From: CAZEHO01 sp964511945
GTDB lineage: Bacteria > Actinomycetota > Acidimicrobiia > Spongiisociales > UBA11373
Assembly: GCA_964511945.1 (NCBI GenBank)
Contig: CAZEHO010000014.1
Coordinates: 1 to 63,485, forward strand
DNA: 63,485 bases
Direction of reading: 5' to 3'
Shown: one piece after another, positions 1 to 8,286 of the stretch
Position numbering within the stretch: the first letter of the stretch is position 1
How the letters are laid out: the number at the start of each line of letters is the position of its first letter
Made by a program: the position numbers and the translations under genes
Notes under the pieces: model-generated
Told to the model about the DNA's origin: nothing
Seen by the model: only the letters and a program-made list of their open reading frames with translations
The model's database searches: none

Positions 1-42
1 CTCGAGGGCTTCATCTTCGGGGTGGGCGACCGGAGCTGGTAA
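1..42 (+). CDS. 3' end of an unidentified gene (13 codons)
   Basis: The first 39 bases read as an open frame ending in Trp and a TAA stop at 40-42, so the window probably opens inside a gene whose last residues include FGVGDRSW. Too little is present to assign a family. Bases 43-188 hold no convincing gene or terminator. Confidence 0.3.
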   Translation, partial: LEGFIFGVGDRSW

Positions 43-188
43 GCGGCCGCCGGGCGAGCTGCTCGTCCAGATGAGGTGATGCCACCCCAGGGGATCAGAT
101 TGTCAGCAGCGTCCCGGGAACTACCTGCGCAGGACGCGCCATCCACTGGATGTTGGAGATTTGTGCCCACCGTTGGAGTGGGGCCTCG

Positions 189-1022
189 TCACCGGGGAGG
201 GCCCTGAGCGACTCGATCTAGCCAATCCTCCATTCCGCCACGGCCCCCTTCGATCACCTCGATCCACCAGGTCGCCCCGGCCTGATGAAAATCCGCTATC
301 CGATCACGGTCATCGGGATCCGACAACCCGCCCCACCCGATGTTCACCGAGTCGCCGCTCTCCCGTCCCTCTTCGATCCTCCGACGGAACCGGGCGAGGT
401 CACCCGGAGTCCATTCCTTCCAGGGTTCGGTGGGACCGAACCAACCATCCCAGCGTCCAGCCCGACGAAGCGCCGCAGGGCTGTCACCGCCGATCCAAAT
501 CGGTATCCTCGGCTGCTGCACCGGGGTGGGGGCAAGCCTGACGCGCTCGACGCTGTAATGCTTGCCTCGATGCACAACCTCTTCCCCGGACCAGAGCCTG
601 GTCATCACCTCCAGGGCCTCATCTGTCTTCTCCGCCCGGGTATGAACATCTCCCGTCTGCCCGAACGCACTCAACTCGGCTTCGAATGCCCCCAACCCGA
701 CGCCCAGGATCAATCGACCCTCAGACAGCACGTCGAGACTCGCCAGCGTCATTGGCAACAGATGTGGCTGATAGCGGGGCAGCGCGGCGACATCGGTCCC
801 TAGGCGGATCCGTTCGGTGCTGGTGGCGACGGCGGACAGGATGATCCAGGGGTCGAAAGTGGGTTGCGGTTGGTCCCACATGAAGCCGAGGACGTCCCAC
901 ACGAAGTAGCCGTCCCAACCGGCCGCTTCGGCCGTTGCGGCGAGCTTCGCTGCTGCTTGCGGGTCGCCGAACGTCCCGACGTTGGGTGGCGCCAATCCGA
1001 ATCGCATTCCGTCGCCGCCCAT
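189..1022 (-). CDS. LLM-class (luciferase-like) F420-dependent oxidoreductase
   Basis: 277 residues with the fold signature of bacterial-luciferase-like monooxygenases: an N-terminal strand MRFGLAPPN, the motif ILGVGLGAFEAE near residue 105, and the IPIWIGGDSPAALRRAGR segment that lines the cofactor pocket in this family. Such enzymes are soluble TIM barrels using FMN or F420; in Actinomycetota the F420 form is usual. Substrate cannot be told. The start at 1022 follows an AGGAGG-like site about 5-7 nt upstream; an in-frame ATG at 1007 fits the family N-terminus equally well. It is divergent from typA and not in an operon. Its C-terminus is short for the family but intact. Confidence 0.85.
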   Translation of the reverse strand: MGGDGMRFGLAPPNVGTFGDPQAAAKLAATAEAAGWDGYFVWDVLGFMWDQPQPTFDPWIILSAVATSTERIRLGTDVAALPRYQPHLLPMTLASLDVLSEGRLILGVGLGAFEAELSAFGQTGDVHTRAEKTDEALEVMTRLWSGEEVVHRGKHYSVERVRLAPTPVQQPRIPIWIGGDSPAALRRAGRWDGWFGPTEPWKEWTPGDLARFRRRIEEGRESGDSVNIGWGGLSDPDDRDRIADFHQAGATWWIEVIEGGRGGMEDWLDRVAQGPPR

Positions 1023-1288
1023 TTCTCCTCCTCACCAATGCTCGGATGCCGGTGTCCCCACGAGTGCGCTCGCCGTTCGAGATCGAGTAGCTCCGGCAGG
1101 AAAAGGGTCGGTGCGATCGTTGCCCGACGCTCGCCGAGGGTCTCGTCGCAACTCTACGCGCAGATAGGTCGGGTGCCCGTATCGATCGCCTGAGAGATAT
1201 GAGCTTTGCGATCGCCGGCCCAGGGTGGCGCCGGCCACACCTGATCTCCGGGAAGGACCCCCGGCGGCTGTGATCCTCTCGCCCTCGC

Positions 1289-1294
1289 TACCAT
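1289..1294 (+). promoter_or_regulatory. -10 box (TACCAT) of typA
   Basis: TACCAT lies 9 nt before the GTG of typA, and no ribosome binding site fits in the gap, so the transcript is probably leaderless or nearly so. The rest of 1023-1288 shows no gene. Confidence 0.4.
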
Positions 1295-1303
1295 CACCGG
1301 CCC

Positions 1304-3130
1304 GTGACCCTTCCTTTTTTTCGCAACGTCGCGCTGGTCGCGCACGTCGATCACGGCAAGACCACTCTGGTCGATGCCATGCTCGGCGCCGCCGGCGTGT
1401 TCCAGGCCCACCAGACCCGGATCGACCGCGTCCTGGACAGCGACGACCAGGAGCGGGAACGAGGCATAACGATCCTCGCGAAGGCCGCTGCGGTGGAGTG
1501 GAAGGGTGTTCGCATCAACCTGGTGGATACCCCGGGCCACGCCGACTTCGGTGGAGAGGTGGAGCGGGCGCTCGCCCTGGTTGACGGGGTGCTGCTGCTG
1601 GTGGATGCCGCCGAGGGGCCGCTGCCACAGACCCGTTATGTCCTCTCCAAGGCGCTAGCCCGCGACCTTCCGGCCGTCGTCGTGATCAACAAGGTCGATC
1701 GCCCCGACGCCCGCGCCGAGGAGGTCATGGACGAGGTCTATCAACTCTTCTTCGACCTCGACGCCGACGACCACCACATCGAGTTTCCGGTCGTCTCGAC
1801 AATCGCCAGGGAGGGCCGGGCGATGGCCGGTATCGGCATCCCCGGCCCCAACTACGACCTGAGTCCCCTGCTCGACCTCGTGATCGACACCATCCCGCCG
1901 CCGGCGGGTGACGACTCGGCTCCCGTCCAGGCACTGGTCACCAACCTCGACGCCTCCGACTACCTGGGCCGGCTCGCCATCGGCCGGGTGGTAGCCGGCA
2001 CCCTGCGGCAGGGGCAGCCGGTGGCTCTTTGCCACTCCAATGAGGAGGAACCGCCGATCGTCCGTCGCCTCACCCATCTGTTGGGGTTCACCGGCCTCGA
2101 CCGCACGGAGGTCGAGGAGCGGACCGCCGGCGACCTATTCGTGGTGGCGGGGTTCCCCGAGGTGGAGATCGGCGACACGCTCACCGACCCCGACGATCCG
2201 CAGCCGCTGCCGCGCCTCCAGGTCGACGAGCCGGTTCTGCGGATGACCTTCGGCGTCAACACCTCACCGCTGGCCGGTCGGGACGGATCCCGGCTGACAT
2301 CCCGGCAGATCAGAGAGCGCCTGGAGAGAGAGGTGCGCGGCAACGTCTCAATCCGGATCGGCCCGACTCCCTCGCCGGACATCATCGAGGTCGCTGGGCG
2401 CGGCGAGTTGCAGTTGGCCGTCCTGATCGAGGGGATGCGCCGCGAGGGGTTCGAGCTCCAGGTGAGCCGCCCTGAGGTCATCCTCCGCCAGATCGAGGGC
2501 AAGCCCCACGAGCCCGTCGAGCGGGCCGTTGTCGACGTGCCTACCGAGTATGTCGGCACGATCACTCAGGCGGCGGCTCCCCGCAAGGGCCGGGTCACCG
2601 ACCTGAGGCCGGGCGACGCCGGCCGCACCATCGTGACCCTGGTAGCACCGGCCCGGGGCCTGATCGGGTTCCGGTCGCTGCTGATGACGGCGACCCGGGG
2701 AACCGCTCTGGTCCATCAGCACCACCACGGTTGGCAACCGTGGGCCGGCGAACTACCGGCCCGGGTCGGCGGGGCAATCATTTCCGACCGCTCCGGGGTC
2801 TCGACCGCCTTCGCCCTCGAGAACCTGCAGAAACGCGGCGAGTTGCTCATCGGGCCCGGAGAGGACGTCTACGAGGGCATGATCATCGGCGAGGCTAGCC
2901 GTCCCGAGGAGATGACCGCCAACCCCACCAAGGCCAAGGAACTCACCAACATCCGCACGCACAGCCACGATGAAGCCGTGCACCTGACGCCGCCGCGCCG
3001 GATGACCCTCGAGCTCGGGATCGAGTGGATTGCCGACGACGAATTGGTCGAGGTAACCCCGCATTCGATCCGAGTCCGCAAGCGCTACCTCACCGAAAGC
3101 GACCGACGGGTGGCCCGCAAGCGGCGCTGA
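1304..3130 (+). CDS. typA: Translational GTPase TypA/BipA
   Basis: 608 residues, the usual TypA length. The GTPase signatures are complete: G1 AHVDHGKT (13-20), G2 RERGITI (about 51-57), G3 DTPGHADF (about 75-82), G4 NKVD (about 127-130). EF-G-like beta-barrel and domains III/V follow, then the TypA-specific C-terminal domain with THSHDEAVHL and ending KRYLTESDRRVARKRR. TypA binds the ribosome and helps 50S assembly and stress or low-temperature growth in other bacteria. It starts at GTG 1304 because the G1 loop would otherwise be too far in. It stands alone, with no neighbour of related function. Confidence 0.97.
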   Translation: MTLPFFRNVALVAHVDHGKTTLVDAMLGAAGVFQAHQTRIDRVLDSDDQERERGITILAKAAAVEWKGVRINLVDTPGHADFGGEVERALALVDGVLLLVDAAEGPLPQTRYVLSKALARDLPAVVVINKVDRPDARAEEVMDEVYQLFFDLDADDHHIEFPVVSTIAREGRAMAGIGIPGPNYDLSPLLDLVIDTIPPPAGDDSAPVQALVTNLDASDYLGRLAIGRVVAGTLRQGQPVALCHSNEEEPPIVRRLTHLLGFTGLDRTEVEERTAGDLFVVAGFPEVEIGDTLTDPDDPQPLPRLQVDEPVLRMTFGVNTSPLAGRDGSRLTSRQIRERLEREVRGNVSIRIGPTPSPDIIEVAGRGELQLAVLIEGMRREGFELQVSRPEVILRQIEGKPHEPVERAVVDVPTEYVGTITQAAAPRKGRVTDLRPGDAGRTIVTLVAPARGLIGFRSLLMTATRGTALVHQHHHGWQPWAGELPARVGGAIISDRSGVSTAFALENLQKRGELLIGPGEDVYEGMIIGEASRPEEMTANPTKAKELTNIRTHSHDEAVHLTPPRRMTLELGIEWIADDELVEVTPHSIRVRKRYLTESDRRVARKRR

Positions 3131-3231
3131 GCGGGCCGCCACCCAGACGATTGATTGTCAGGGGAGATGCAGTTTGAGGGTGCTGTGATACAGGGGACGC
3201 ACCCGTTGGGTCGCACTGTCACAAAGGGGCC

Positions 3232-3453
3232 GTGGAATCCGACGGCTCTCGCCCCGTGTGCTGGTGCTGCAGCCAGCCAGTCGTCGATAACGACGATGTC
3301 TGCACGCTCACTCTCAGAGTCCCTTCGGCCACTGGCGAGGGCACCTACTGGGCACATCCACTGTGCCTCCAAGCCTCCGTCCACCCGGCAATCCCGCTCT
3401 ACCTGCTGTCCCTGCGAGCAGGCGGCCCGGTCTACGGCACCAAGGCCACTTGA
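3232..3453 (+). CDS. Small Cys-rich (zinc-ribbon-like) hypothetical protein
   Basis: 73 residues. A CWCC cluster near the N-terminus and a second site DDVC plus AHPLC give the spacing of a small metal-binding fold, and the YWAHPLCL stretch recalls short actinobacterial zinc-ribbon proteins of unknown role. GTG start; an AAAGGGG sequence sits very close upstream, so the ribosome binding site is imperfect. It lies between typA and a repeat (3521-3560). No function can be assigned; that it is coding is likely because of the ordered Cys/His pattern. Confidence 0.5.
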   Translation: MESDGSRPVCWCCSQPVVDNDDVCTLTLRVPSATGEGTYWAHPLCLQASVHPAIPLYLLSLRAGGPVYGTKAT

Positions 3454-3520
3454 CTGACCGGTTCCCCGGCCACGGCTCCAGCCTCCATCCAGGGTCTGAC
3501 TCATCCACCGAAGGCTTTCC

Positions 3521-3560
3521 GTCGGGGAGGTATGTGCTTAAGAATCGCCACCCCAGGCGT
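3521..3560 (+). repeat. Interspersed repeat family A, copy 1
   Basis: Matches the core ATGTRCYTAAGAATCG followed by YCACCCCAGG found in copies 2-4, with a few substitutions. It lies 74 nt beyond the 3' end of the minus-strand hydrolase at 3634. Confidence 0.7.
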
Positions 3561-3633
3561 CGTTGGCGTCACTATCCCGCGCCACTGGTGGGAGGGTGGC
3601 ACTGCCCGTGATGTCCGGCAGGCACTGAGTCGG

Positions 3634-4500
3634 TCAAACGAAACGTTGGATGTAGGTCGCTGCCGTTTCCGGCTCGTAGAACAGGCTGTGGCCCACCCCC
3701 TCCAGAGCATCAGGAGTTGTGCCCCGCGCAGCTGCAAGACGGGTCGTGATCTCTCGGAAGATGGGTAGGGATACCGTTCCGTAGGCGAATCGGATATTCG
3801 CCGGACATGAAGCCACCGCATCCATCTCAACGATCTCACCGGTGAGCGGAAGGTCCCCCCTGAGTAACGACTCGGCGTTGGAGTCGGCCCTCTCCGCAAA
3901 CCACTCGCGGCCTTCCGGAGGCGTGAAGAAGCCTCTCGAGTCGACCTCGATCGCATCGACGACGGCTCGACCCAGAGCAGCAGATGCTCCTGTCCAGTCA
4001 TCCGGGTGAGATGCCAGATGCTCTTCCGCAGCGGCCTCTGTGCGGTGCCGAAACTCTGCCCCTCCGGGAACTAAGCGGAAGAGCCCAGGTTCGAAGCACA
4101 GAGCCGTCTTGACTACTTCGGGATGACGAAGTGCCAGTTGCAATGCAACGATTGCCCCCGCGCTGGCTCCCAGCACCGTTACACCCTGCAGACTCAATTC
4201 GGAAAGAAGCGCAGCAGCATCGTCTGCGTGCTGGACAGAGCCGCCTCCAGGCCAATCTTCACGGCCGCTCCTGCGGGTACCTCTCCGGTCATAGGTGATG
4301 GCCGTGCATTCACCAGCGAGACGCTCGGCGATCCCTCGATAGAACTCGGCATCCTCGTCAGCCGCCCCTACCGCAAGAAGGGGAGGACCCGAGCCGCGCA
4401 CCTCCGCGTACAGGTGTGTCCCAGCCACCCGGTAGGAGCCGACGCGAGGCGGCGGAGTGTCCGCCAACACGTCAGGATTGGATTCGATCGAGCCGCCCAC
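3634..4500 (-). CDS. Alpha/beta hydrolase
   Basis: 288 residues. The nucleophile elbow is LGASAGA (Ser113) and a C-terminal EGVGHSLF supplies the His; the strand that normally carries the catalytic acid reads FAYGTVS, so the acid is not obvious. The YDRRGTRRSGRE loop is typical of soluble single-domain hydrolases. Substrate unknown. GTG start at 4500: a TAGCTT box (4507-4512) ends 6 nt upstream, the leaderless spacing seen across this window. Flanked by repeat A copies 1 and 2, it is the sole gene between them. Confidence 0.8.
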   Translation of the reverse strand: MGGSIESNPDVLADTPPPRVGSYRVAGTHLYAEVRGSGPPLLAVGAADEDAEFYRGIAERLAGECTAITYDRRGTRRSGREDWPGGGSVQHADDAAALLSELSLQGVTVLGASAGAIVALQLALRHPEVVKTALCFEPGLFRLVPGGAEFRHRTEAAAEEHLASHPDDWTGASAALGRAVVDAIEVDSRGFFTPPEGREWFAERADSNAESLLRGDLPLTGEIVEMDAVASCPANIRFAYGTVSLPIFREITTRLAAARGTTPDALEGVGHSLFYEPETAATYIQRFV

Positions 4501-4506
4501 ACCAGG

Positions 4507-4512
4507 AAGCTA
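4507..4512 (-). promoter_or_regulatory. -10 box (TAGCTT), leaderless hydrolase promoter
   Basis: On the minus strand TAGCTT is followed by 6 nt and then GTG 4500. This is the same arrangement as the other leaderless starts listed here. Confidence 0.5.
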
Positions 4513-4553
4513 GCCATGACCCGAGAAACCGGCACCCCGAAGGCTCGGCTACA

Positions 4554-4593
4554 CCCGCGGGGGCATGTACCTAAGAATCGTCACCCCAGGGGT
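4554..4593 (+). repeat. Interspersed repeat family A, copy 2
   Basis: 40 nt identical base for base to copy 3 (5502-5541). It contains the core ATGTACCTAAGAATCG and ends in the near-palindrome ACCCCAGGGGT; it begins with CCCGCGGGGG. It lies 9 nt past the stop of the minus-strand gene ending at 4602. Confidence 0.85.
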
Positions 4594-4601
4594 GGGCGAT
4601 G

Positions 4602-5414
4602 TCAGTCGAACCATCTGGTCAGGAACGAGAAGATCGTTTCCAGCAACCCGACCGGCCGTCCGGGTTCCTTCCGGTTGCCATATGACTCGTCCAGTCTCCG
4701 CCAGTGGTACAAGGACACCGGTCCCAGGTAGGGGGTGAAATCGGGCGGGTCTGCTTCGGTACCCCATCCGACCTGGTTCTGGAGGGACTCGAGGTAGCCG
4801 ATCGTTGCCAACTGCCTGACGTATTCGTCCCCCTCGACGTGCAATCGCTCGATGATGTCAAAGGCAAGGGCGATCTCATCGAGGGTTTCCTCTTGGTGCA
4901 GGCGGATCAGGTGACGGGCGAACTCGCCCGCGTCGATGTAGCAGAGCCGATTCCCGTCGGCTTCGAGATGCCCGGGATCGGTCTCGATCTCCAGCCAGCG
5001 GGGGGCGAACGACGGACAGGCCTTGACTAGGAGCGGCATGACATCATCGCGGCCAATCACAGGGAGATCGCCCTGCCCGATTGCCCGGCGCAGTGAGCTC
5101 TTGACAGATTCGACGCTGATCGCAAGGTTGGACTGGGCCTCATTCCGTCGTTCCCGCCCGCCGGGCTCATATCCCGAACGGACCGGGCGGCCGCTCTCCA
5201 GCAGGCCGAGAAGACCCTCGCGGTCGATCTGGCCCCCAGCCGCCAACCGGGGCTCTCCCGAGGGATCCAACTCCGGCCTCAACCGTCGTCCCGAGGAGGC
5301 ATAGGCTACGTACCGCTCATCATCGAGTAGATCGGGGTCGCAGTAGTAGCCAGCTACCTCGTCCGCGTTGCCGAAGACGTAGATGGTCCCGTCCTCCTCC
5401 AGGATGAAGATCAT
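4602..5414 (-). CDS. Hypothetical protein (DUF7674-like C-terminal half)
   Basis: 270 residues, soluble. The first 90 residues are rich in acidic and Gly residues and carry no recognised motif. Residues about 120-250 (DVMPLLVKACPSF ... YLGPVSLYHWRRL) resemble a small all-helical family of unknown function (DUF7674-type) seen beside toxin-immunity and accessory genes; this is recollection, not a search result. ATG 5414 is chosen over GTG 5417 because TAGCCT (5421-5426) then ends exactly 6 nt upstream. Single gene between repeat A copies 2 and 3. Confidence 0.65.
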   Translation of the reverse strand: MIFILEEDGTIYVFGNADEVAGYYCDPDLLDDERYVAYASSGRRLRPELDPSGEPRLAAGGQIDREGLLGLLESGRPVRSGYEPGGRERRNEAQSNLAISVESVKSSLRRAIGQGDLPVIGRDDVMPLLVKACPSFAPRWLEIETDPGHLEADGNRLCYIDAGEFARHLIRLHQEETLDEIALAFDIIERLHVEGDEYVRQLATIGYLESLQNQVGWGTEADPPDFTPYLGPVSLYHWRRLDESYGNRKEPGRPVGLLETIFSFLTRWFD

Positions 5415-5420
5415 CACGGC

Positions 5421-5426
5421 AGGCTA
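5421..5426 (-). promoter_or_regulatory. -10 box (TAGCCT), leaderless
   Basis: TAGCCT on the minus strand, 6-nt spacer, then ATG 5414. Confidence 0.5.
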
Positions 5427-5501
5427 GCCAGGACGGCCCTGCCCGCCCGCACGCATCTGCCAGCCTGCGGTCGGCAGTGTCGTCTCTTGCCTCTCGGTAC
5501 C

Positions 5502-5541
5502 CCCGCGGGGGCATGTACCTAAGAATCGTCACCCCAGGGGT
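5502..5541 (+). repeat. Interspersed repeat family A, copy 3
   Basis: 40 nt identical to copy 2. It lies between the minus-strand gene starting at 5414 and the plus-strand membrane gene at 5657, so here it is not at a gene's 3' end. Confidence 0.85.
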
Positions 5542-5656
5542 AGGGGGCGTCAGGAATCGCGCACGACTGTCGCCTGCGCGCAGGTTTGGGACCTTCGACC
5601 TCTGCCCGACCCGGTGAGGTCAAGAGACCATTGTGCGACATCGAACGGAGGTCACC

Positions 5657-6061
5657 TTGAGCAACGAAGCACAGACCGACTCGAGTTTGGTGAACCCAAA
5701 GGTGAACATACGGACACTGCTGGCAGTGTTCTGGATCTGCCACTTCATCCTGTGGATATTCGGGGACATGTACACGCTGCTCCAGGAGATGGGCGAGCCT
5801 GTCACCGACACATCGGTCCAAATCATTGCGCCCACAACCGCCATCGTGCTGACGTTGATGGTCGTCCTCACCTTGGTCGGCCGTCCCACCTACGTTCGGC
5901 TCGCCAACCTGATCGTGGCTCCCGTGTACCTGTTGCTCAACATCGTCTTCTTCGTTGACGCCACCCATGGGTGGGAGTACTACCTAGGGGTCTTCTACGT
6001 CCTGTTCAATGTGCTGATCATCTGGCGTGCGTACACCTGGCCTAGGGACGGGCAGGACTGA
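5657..6061 (+). CDS. Four-helix small membrane protein (DUF6326-like)
   Basis: 134 residues with four hydrophobic helices: LLAVFWICHFILWIFG, a second beginning IIAPTTAIVLTLMVV, a third LIVAPVYLLLNIVFF and a fourth YYLGVFYVLFNVLII. The first helix ending in GD-MYTLLQ resembles the DUF6326 family of unknown function. TTG 5657 is preferred over GTG 5633 since GGAGG (5647-5651) sits 5 nt before it. The only plus-strand gene among the repeat-bounded genes at 3.5-6.7 kb. Confidence 0.65.
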   Translation: MSNEAQTDSSLVNPKVNIRTLLAVFWICHFILWIFGDMYTLLQEMGEPVTDTSVQIIAPTTAIVLTLMVVLTLVGRPTYVRLANLIVAPVYLLLNIVFFVDATHGWEYYLGVFYVLFNVLIIWRAYTWPRDGQD

Positions 6062-6132
6062 GCCGCCGGCCCGCACATTGCTCGGCAGTGCTGGCGAGCG
6101 GCCACGCCCGTACCGCGTCGGCACCCCCGACC

Positions 6133-6172
6133 TCCCAGGAGGTATGTGCTCAGGAGTCGCCACCCCAGGGTG
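6133..6172 (+). repeat. Interspersed repeat family A, copy 4
   Basis: Diverged copy sharing GGAGGTATGTGCT and TCGCCACCCCAGG with copy 1. It follows the plus-strand gene ending at 6061 and precedes a family B repeat by about 40 nt. Confidence 0.65.
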
Positions 6173-6209
6173 CAGTGATCTCCCCTCGCCCGGTGACGGT
6201 GCCCTGCCT

Positions 6210-6233
6210 TGGGCCAGCGTGCGGCAATGTCCC
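6210..6233 (+). repeat. Interspersed repeat family B, copy 1
   Basis: 24 nt: TGGGCCAGCG then a variable middle then AATGTC. It is shared with 9270-9293 and 10362-10385, in the same orientation. A weaker relative lies at 6762-6783 (GGGAATGTTCCT). It lies 30 nt past the end of the SRPBCC gene. Confidence 0.55.
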
Positions 6234-6262
6234 TTGACGCCGAAACCTCAGGGTGTGGATGC

Positions 6263-6697
6263 TCAGAGCGCGGACCGGACCGCCGTGGCCCAGTGCTCCA
6301 TCATCTCCTCGTACGCAGACCCCTCGAAGTGATGGAGGATCGACGGGTCACCGCCCGGAAGAACGGTGGTGTCGTAGTCGACGGTGACGACACACGAATC
6401 CGCCCCGCGGTCCTCACACCGAACCCGGACTGTCCCAGCCCAGTTCCCGACGTTGTGCCGTGAGTAGGCGGACGTGCACGTTTCCCGATCGATGCCCAAC
6501 ACGACCCAGACTGTCTCTTGGTCGTCGTGGCGGGTCACGAACACCGTGCCCAGCTCCTCGGAGGGCGTGCCTTCGGGGTAGGTCGGATCCCACCCGGGCG
6601 CCCAGTCGCGTTCACCCTCTGGGGTGAAGTAGCCGATCGCCTCGGCCGCTGAGATGGGTAGCTCGAAATGGCCGGTCGCCCGGCGCCGTGTGGTCAC
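6263..6697 (-). CDS. SRPBCC-family (START/Bet v1-like) protein
   Basis: 144 residues with the SRPBCC pattern: N-terminal strand GHFELPISAAEAI, the loop PEGERDWAPGWDP, and a long C-terminal helix EEMMEHWATAVRSAL. These soluble helix-grip proteins bind hydrophobic ligands or act as cyclases; the ligand is unknown. GTG start at 6697, with AGGAGG 8 nt upstream. It is bounded by repeats on its 3' side and by the NfeD gene, divergently, on its 5' side. Bases 6698-6930 hold the divergent promoter region and the weak family B copy. Confidence 0.75.
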   Translation of the reverse strand: MTTRRRATGHFELPISAAEAIGYFTPEGERDWAPGWDPTYPEGTPSEELGTVFVTRHDDQETVWVVLGIDRETCTSAYSRHNVGNWAGTVRVRCEDRGADSCVVTVDYDTTVLPGGDPSILHHFEGSAYEEMMEHWATAVRSAL

Positions 6698-6930
6698 CGG
6701 CCGTGCCTCCTACTGCGGGTTCTGGTTGGGGGCACATCAGAACGTAGCGCACCACCCTGGGTGAGCATGCGGGAATGTTCCTAGAGGCTAGGTCGGGCAT
6801 CGCTCGCTATTGGGCGCCAGGATTCATGCCCGCTGCGGGTGTTCGCCTCAGCAGTTCCATCTCCCGGCGGTGGTGTAACGTCTTTGGCCGCCTACTGTTG
6901 AGTTGGGAGTGGCGGCAGCGAGGTGATCGC

Positions 6931-8286
6931 ATGCGCCATGGATCCACTGGATGGGGTGGTACGCGGCGGGTTTGTCTCGTGGGTCGCCAGTCTCTCTGCT
7001 GGGCCCGGGTCACCCTCTCCTCTTTCCTGATCTTGGGATTCCTGTTGGTCGGTTCGGTGGCGGGGGCTCAGGATCGCTCTGCTGTGCTCGTTGCTGAGGT
7101 GGATGGGCCCATCACGCCGGTCATCGTCGACTATCTGACGGATGGGATTCGTACCGCTGAGGATGCTGGTCATGTCGCTTTCGTTGTTGAGCTGGACACC
7201 CCCGGTGGGCTGGACGCTTCTATGCGGGATATTGTCCAGGAGTTCCTTGGGGCCAGTGTGCCTGTAGTCGTGTATGTGGCGCCTCCGGGGGGGAGGGCTG
7301 CGTCGGCAGGGACGTTTATCACGATGGCGGCTCATGTGGCTTCGATGGCACCCGGAACGACCATCGGGGCGGCCACCCCAGTGGATCTTCAGGGCGGGGA
7401 GATCAGCGACAAGGTTCTTGAAGACGCCGCTTCGTTCGCTGAGTCGGTCGCAGGATTCCATGGCCGTGATATCGACTTCGCCGTTGAGGCGGTCCGTCAG
7501 GGGCGTTCCATAACTGCTGATGAGGCGGTGGAACGGGGCGTTGTGGACCTGATTGCCCGCGATCTGAACATGTTGCTGGAGATGATCGATGGCCGGACGG
7601 TGAGGATGGCGGACGGCAGCGATGTCACTCTCTACACCGGGGGTGCCGGGATCGAGACTTACGACCCGGGGTTCTTCCGGAGCGTTCTGATGCTTCTGGC
7701 CGACCCCAATCTGGCGTTTCTGTTCCTCTCGCTCGGCACGCTGGCCATCTTTTACGAGCTTGCCAATCCCGGGCTCGGATTAGCCGGGATTATTGGCGTG
7801 ATCCTGCTGATTGTCGGCTTCTTCGCTCTCTCGGTGTTGCCGGTGAATGCTGCCGGGGTGGCGCTGTTGATTCTGGCTGTGGGGCTCTTCATCGGCGAGC
7901 TGTTCGTTTCCGGCATCGGTGTCCTTGGCGCCGGTGGGACCATCGCGCTGCTCCTCGGTGGGTTGTTTCTCTTCGAGGGCCCCTTCGGGGTGAGCGGCAC
8001 CGTCCTGTGGCCCACCGGGGTGGTTGTTGGTGCCGGGGTGGTTCTTGCTGCACGGTTGACCTGGCGTGCCCGACGAGCACCCAGCACCTCTGGTCTTGAG
8101 TCTCTGATCGGTCGAGAGACGGTCATCCGTAGCGCGGACGGGTCATCGGGGCAGGCGCTCGTTGAGGGCGCCTGGTGGCGGGTCAGGAGCCGAAGAGGGA
8201 ATCTCACCGAGGGTCAGACAGTCACCGTTGTTGCCAGCGACGGGCTCGAGCTCGTCGTCGACAGTAAGGAGGCCTCAGATGAGTAA
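6931..8286 (+). CDS. NfeD-family membrane serine protease (long form)
   Basis: 451 residues. A signal-anchor (about 28-47, ending SVAGAQ) precedes a ClpP-like serine protease domain: catalytic Ser125 in GRAASAG and Lys161 in ISDKVLE form the Ser-Lys dyad known from the archaeal homologue. Four to five transmembrane helices follow (about 245-380) and then the C-terminal OB-fold NfeD domain. Long NfeD proteins cleave or chaperone stomatin partners in the membrane. The start at 6931 (ATG, with GCGAGG upstream) places the signal-anchor correctly. It overlaps the SPFH gene by 8 nt. Codons are visibly richer in T-ending forms (GGT, GTT, GCT) than in neighbouring genes, a hint of separate history. 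Confidence 0.92.
   Translation: MRHGSTGWGGTRRVCLVGRQSLCWARVTLSSFLILGFLLVGSVAGAQDRSAVLVAEVDGPITPVIVDYLTDGIRTAEDAGHVAFVVELDTPGGLDASMRDIVQEFLGASVPVVVYVAPPGGRAASAGTFITMAAHVASMAPGTTIGAATPVDLQGGEISDKVLEDAASFAESVAGFHGRDIDFAVEAVRQGRSITADEAVERGVVDLIARDLNMLLEMIDGRTVRMADGSDVTLYTGGAGIETYDPGFFRSVLMLLADPNLAFLFLSLGTLAIFYELANPGLGLAGIIGVILLIVGFFALSVLPVNAAGVALLILAVGLFIGELFVSGIGVLGAGGTIALLLGGLFLFEGPFGVSGTVLWPTGVVVGAGVVLAARLTWRARRAPSTSGLESLIGRETVIRSADGSSGQALVEGAWWRVRSRRGNLTEGQTVTVVASDGLELVVDSKEASDE

Noticed and set aside
3521..6172. Classical integron with attC sites
   Set aside because: The repeats lack GTTRRRY/RYYYAAC core sites, and no integrase gene is in the window; only the layout is cassette-like.
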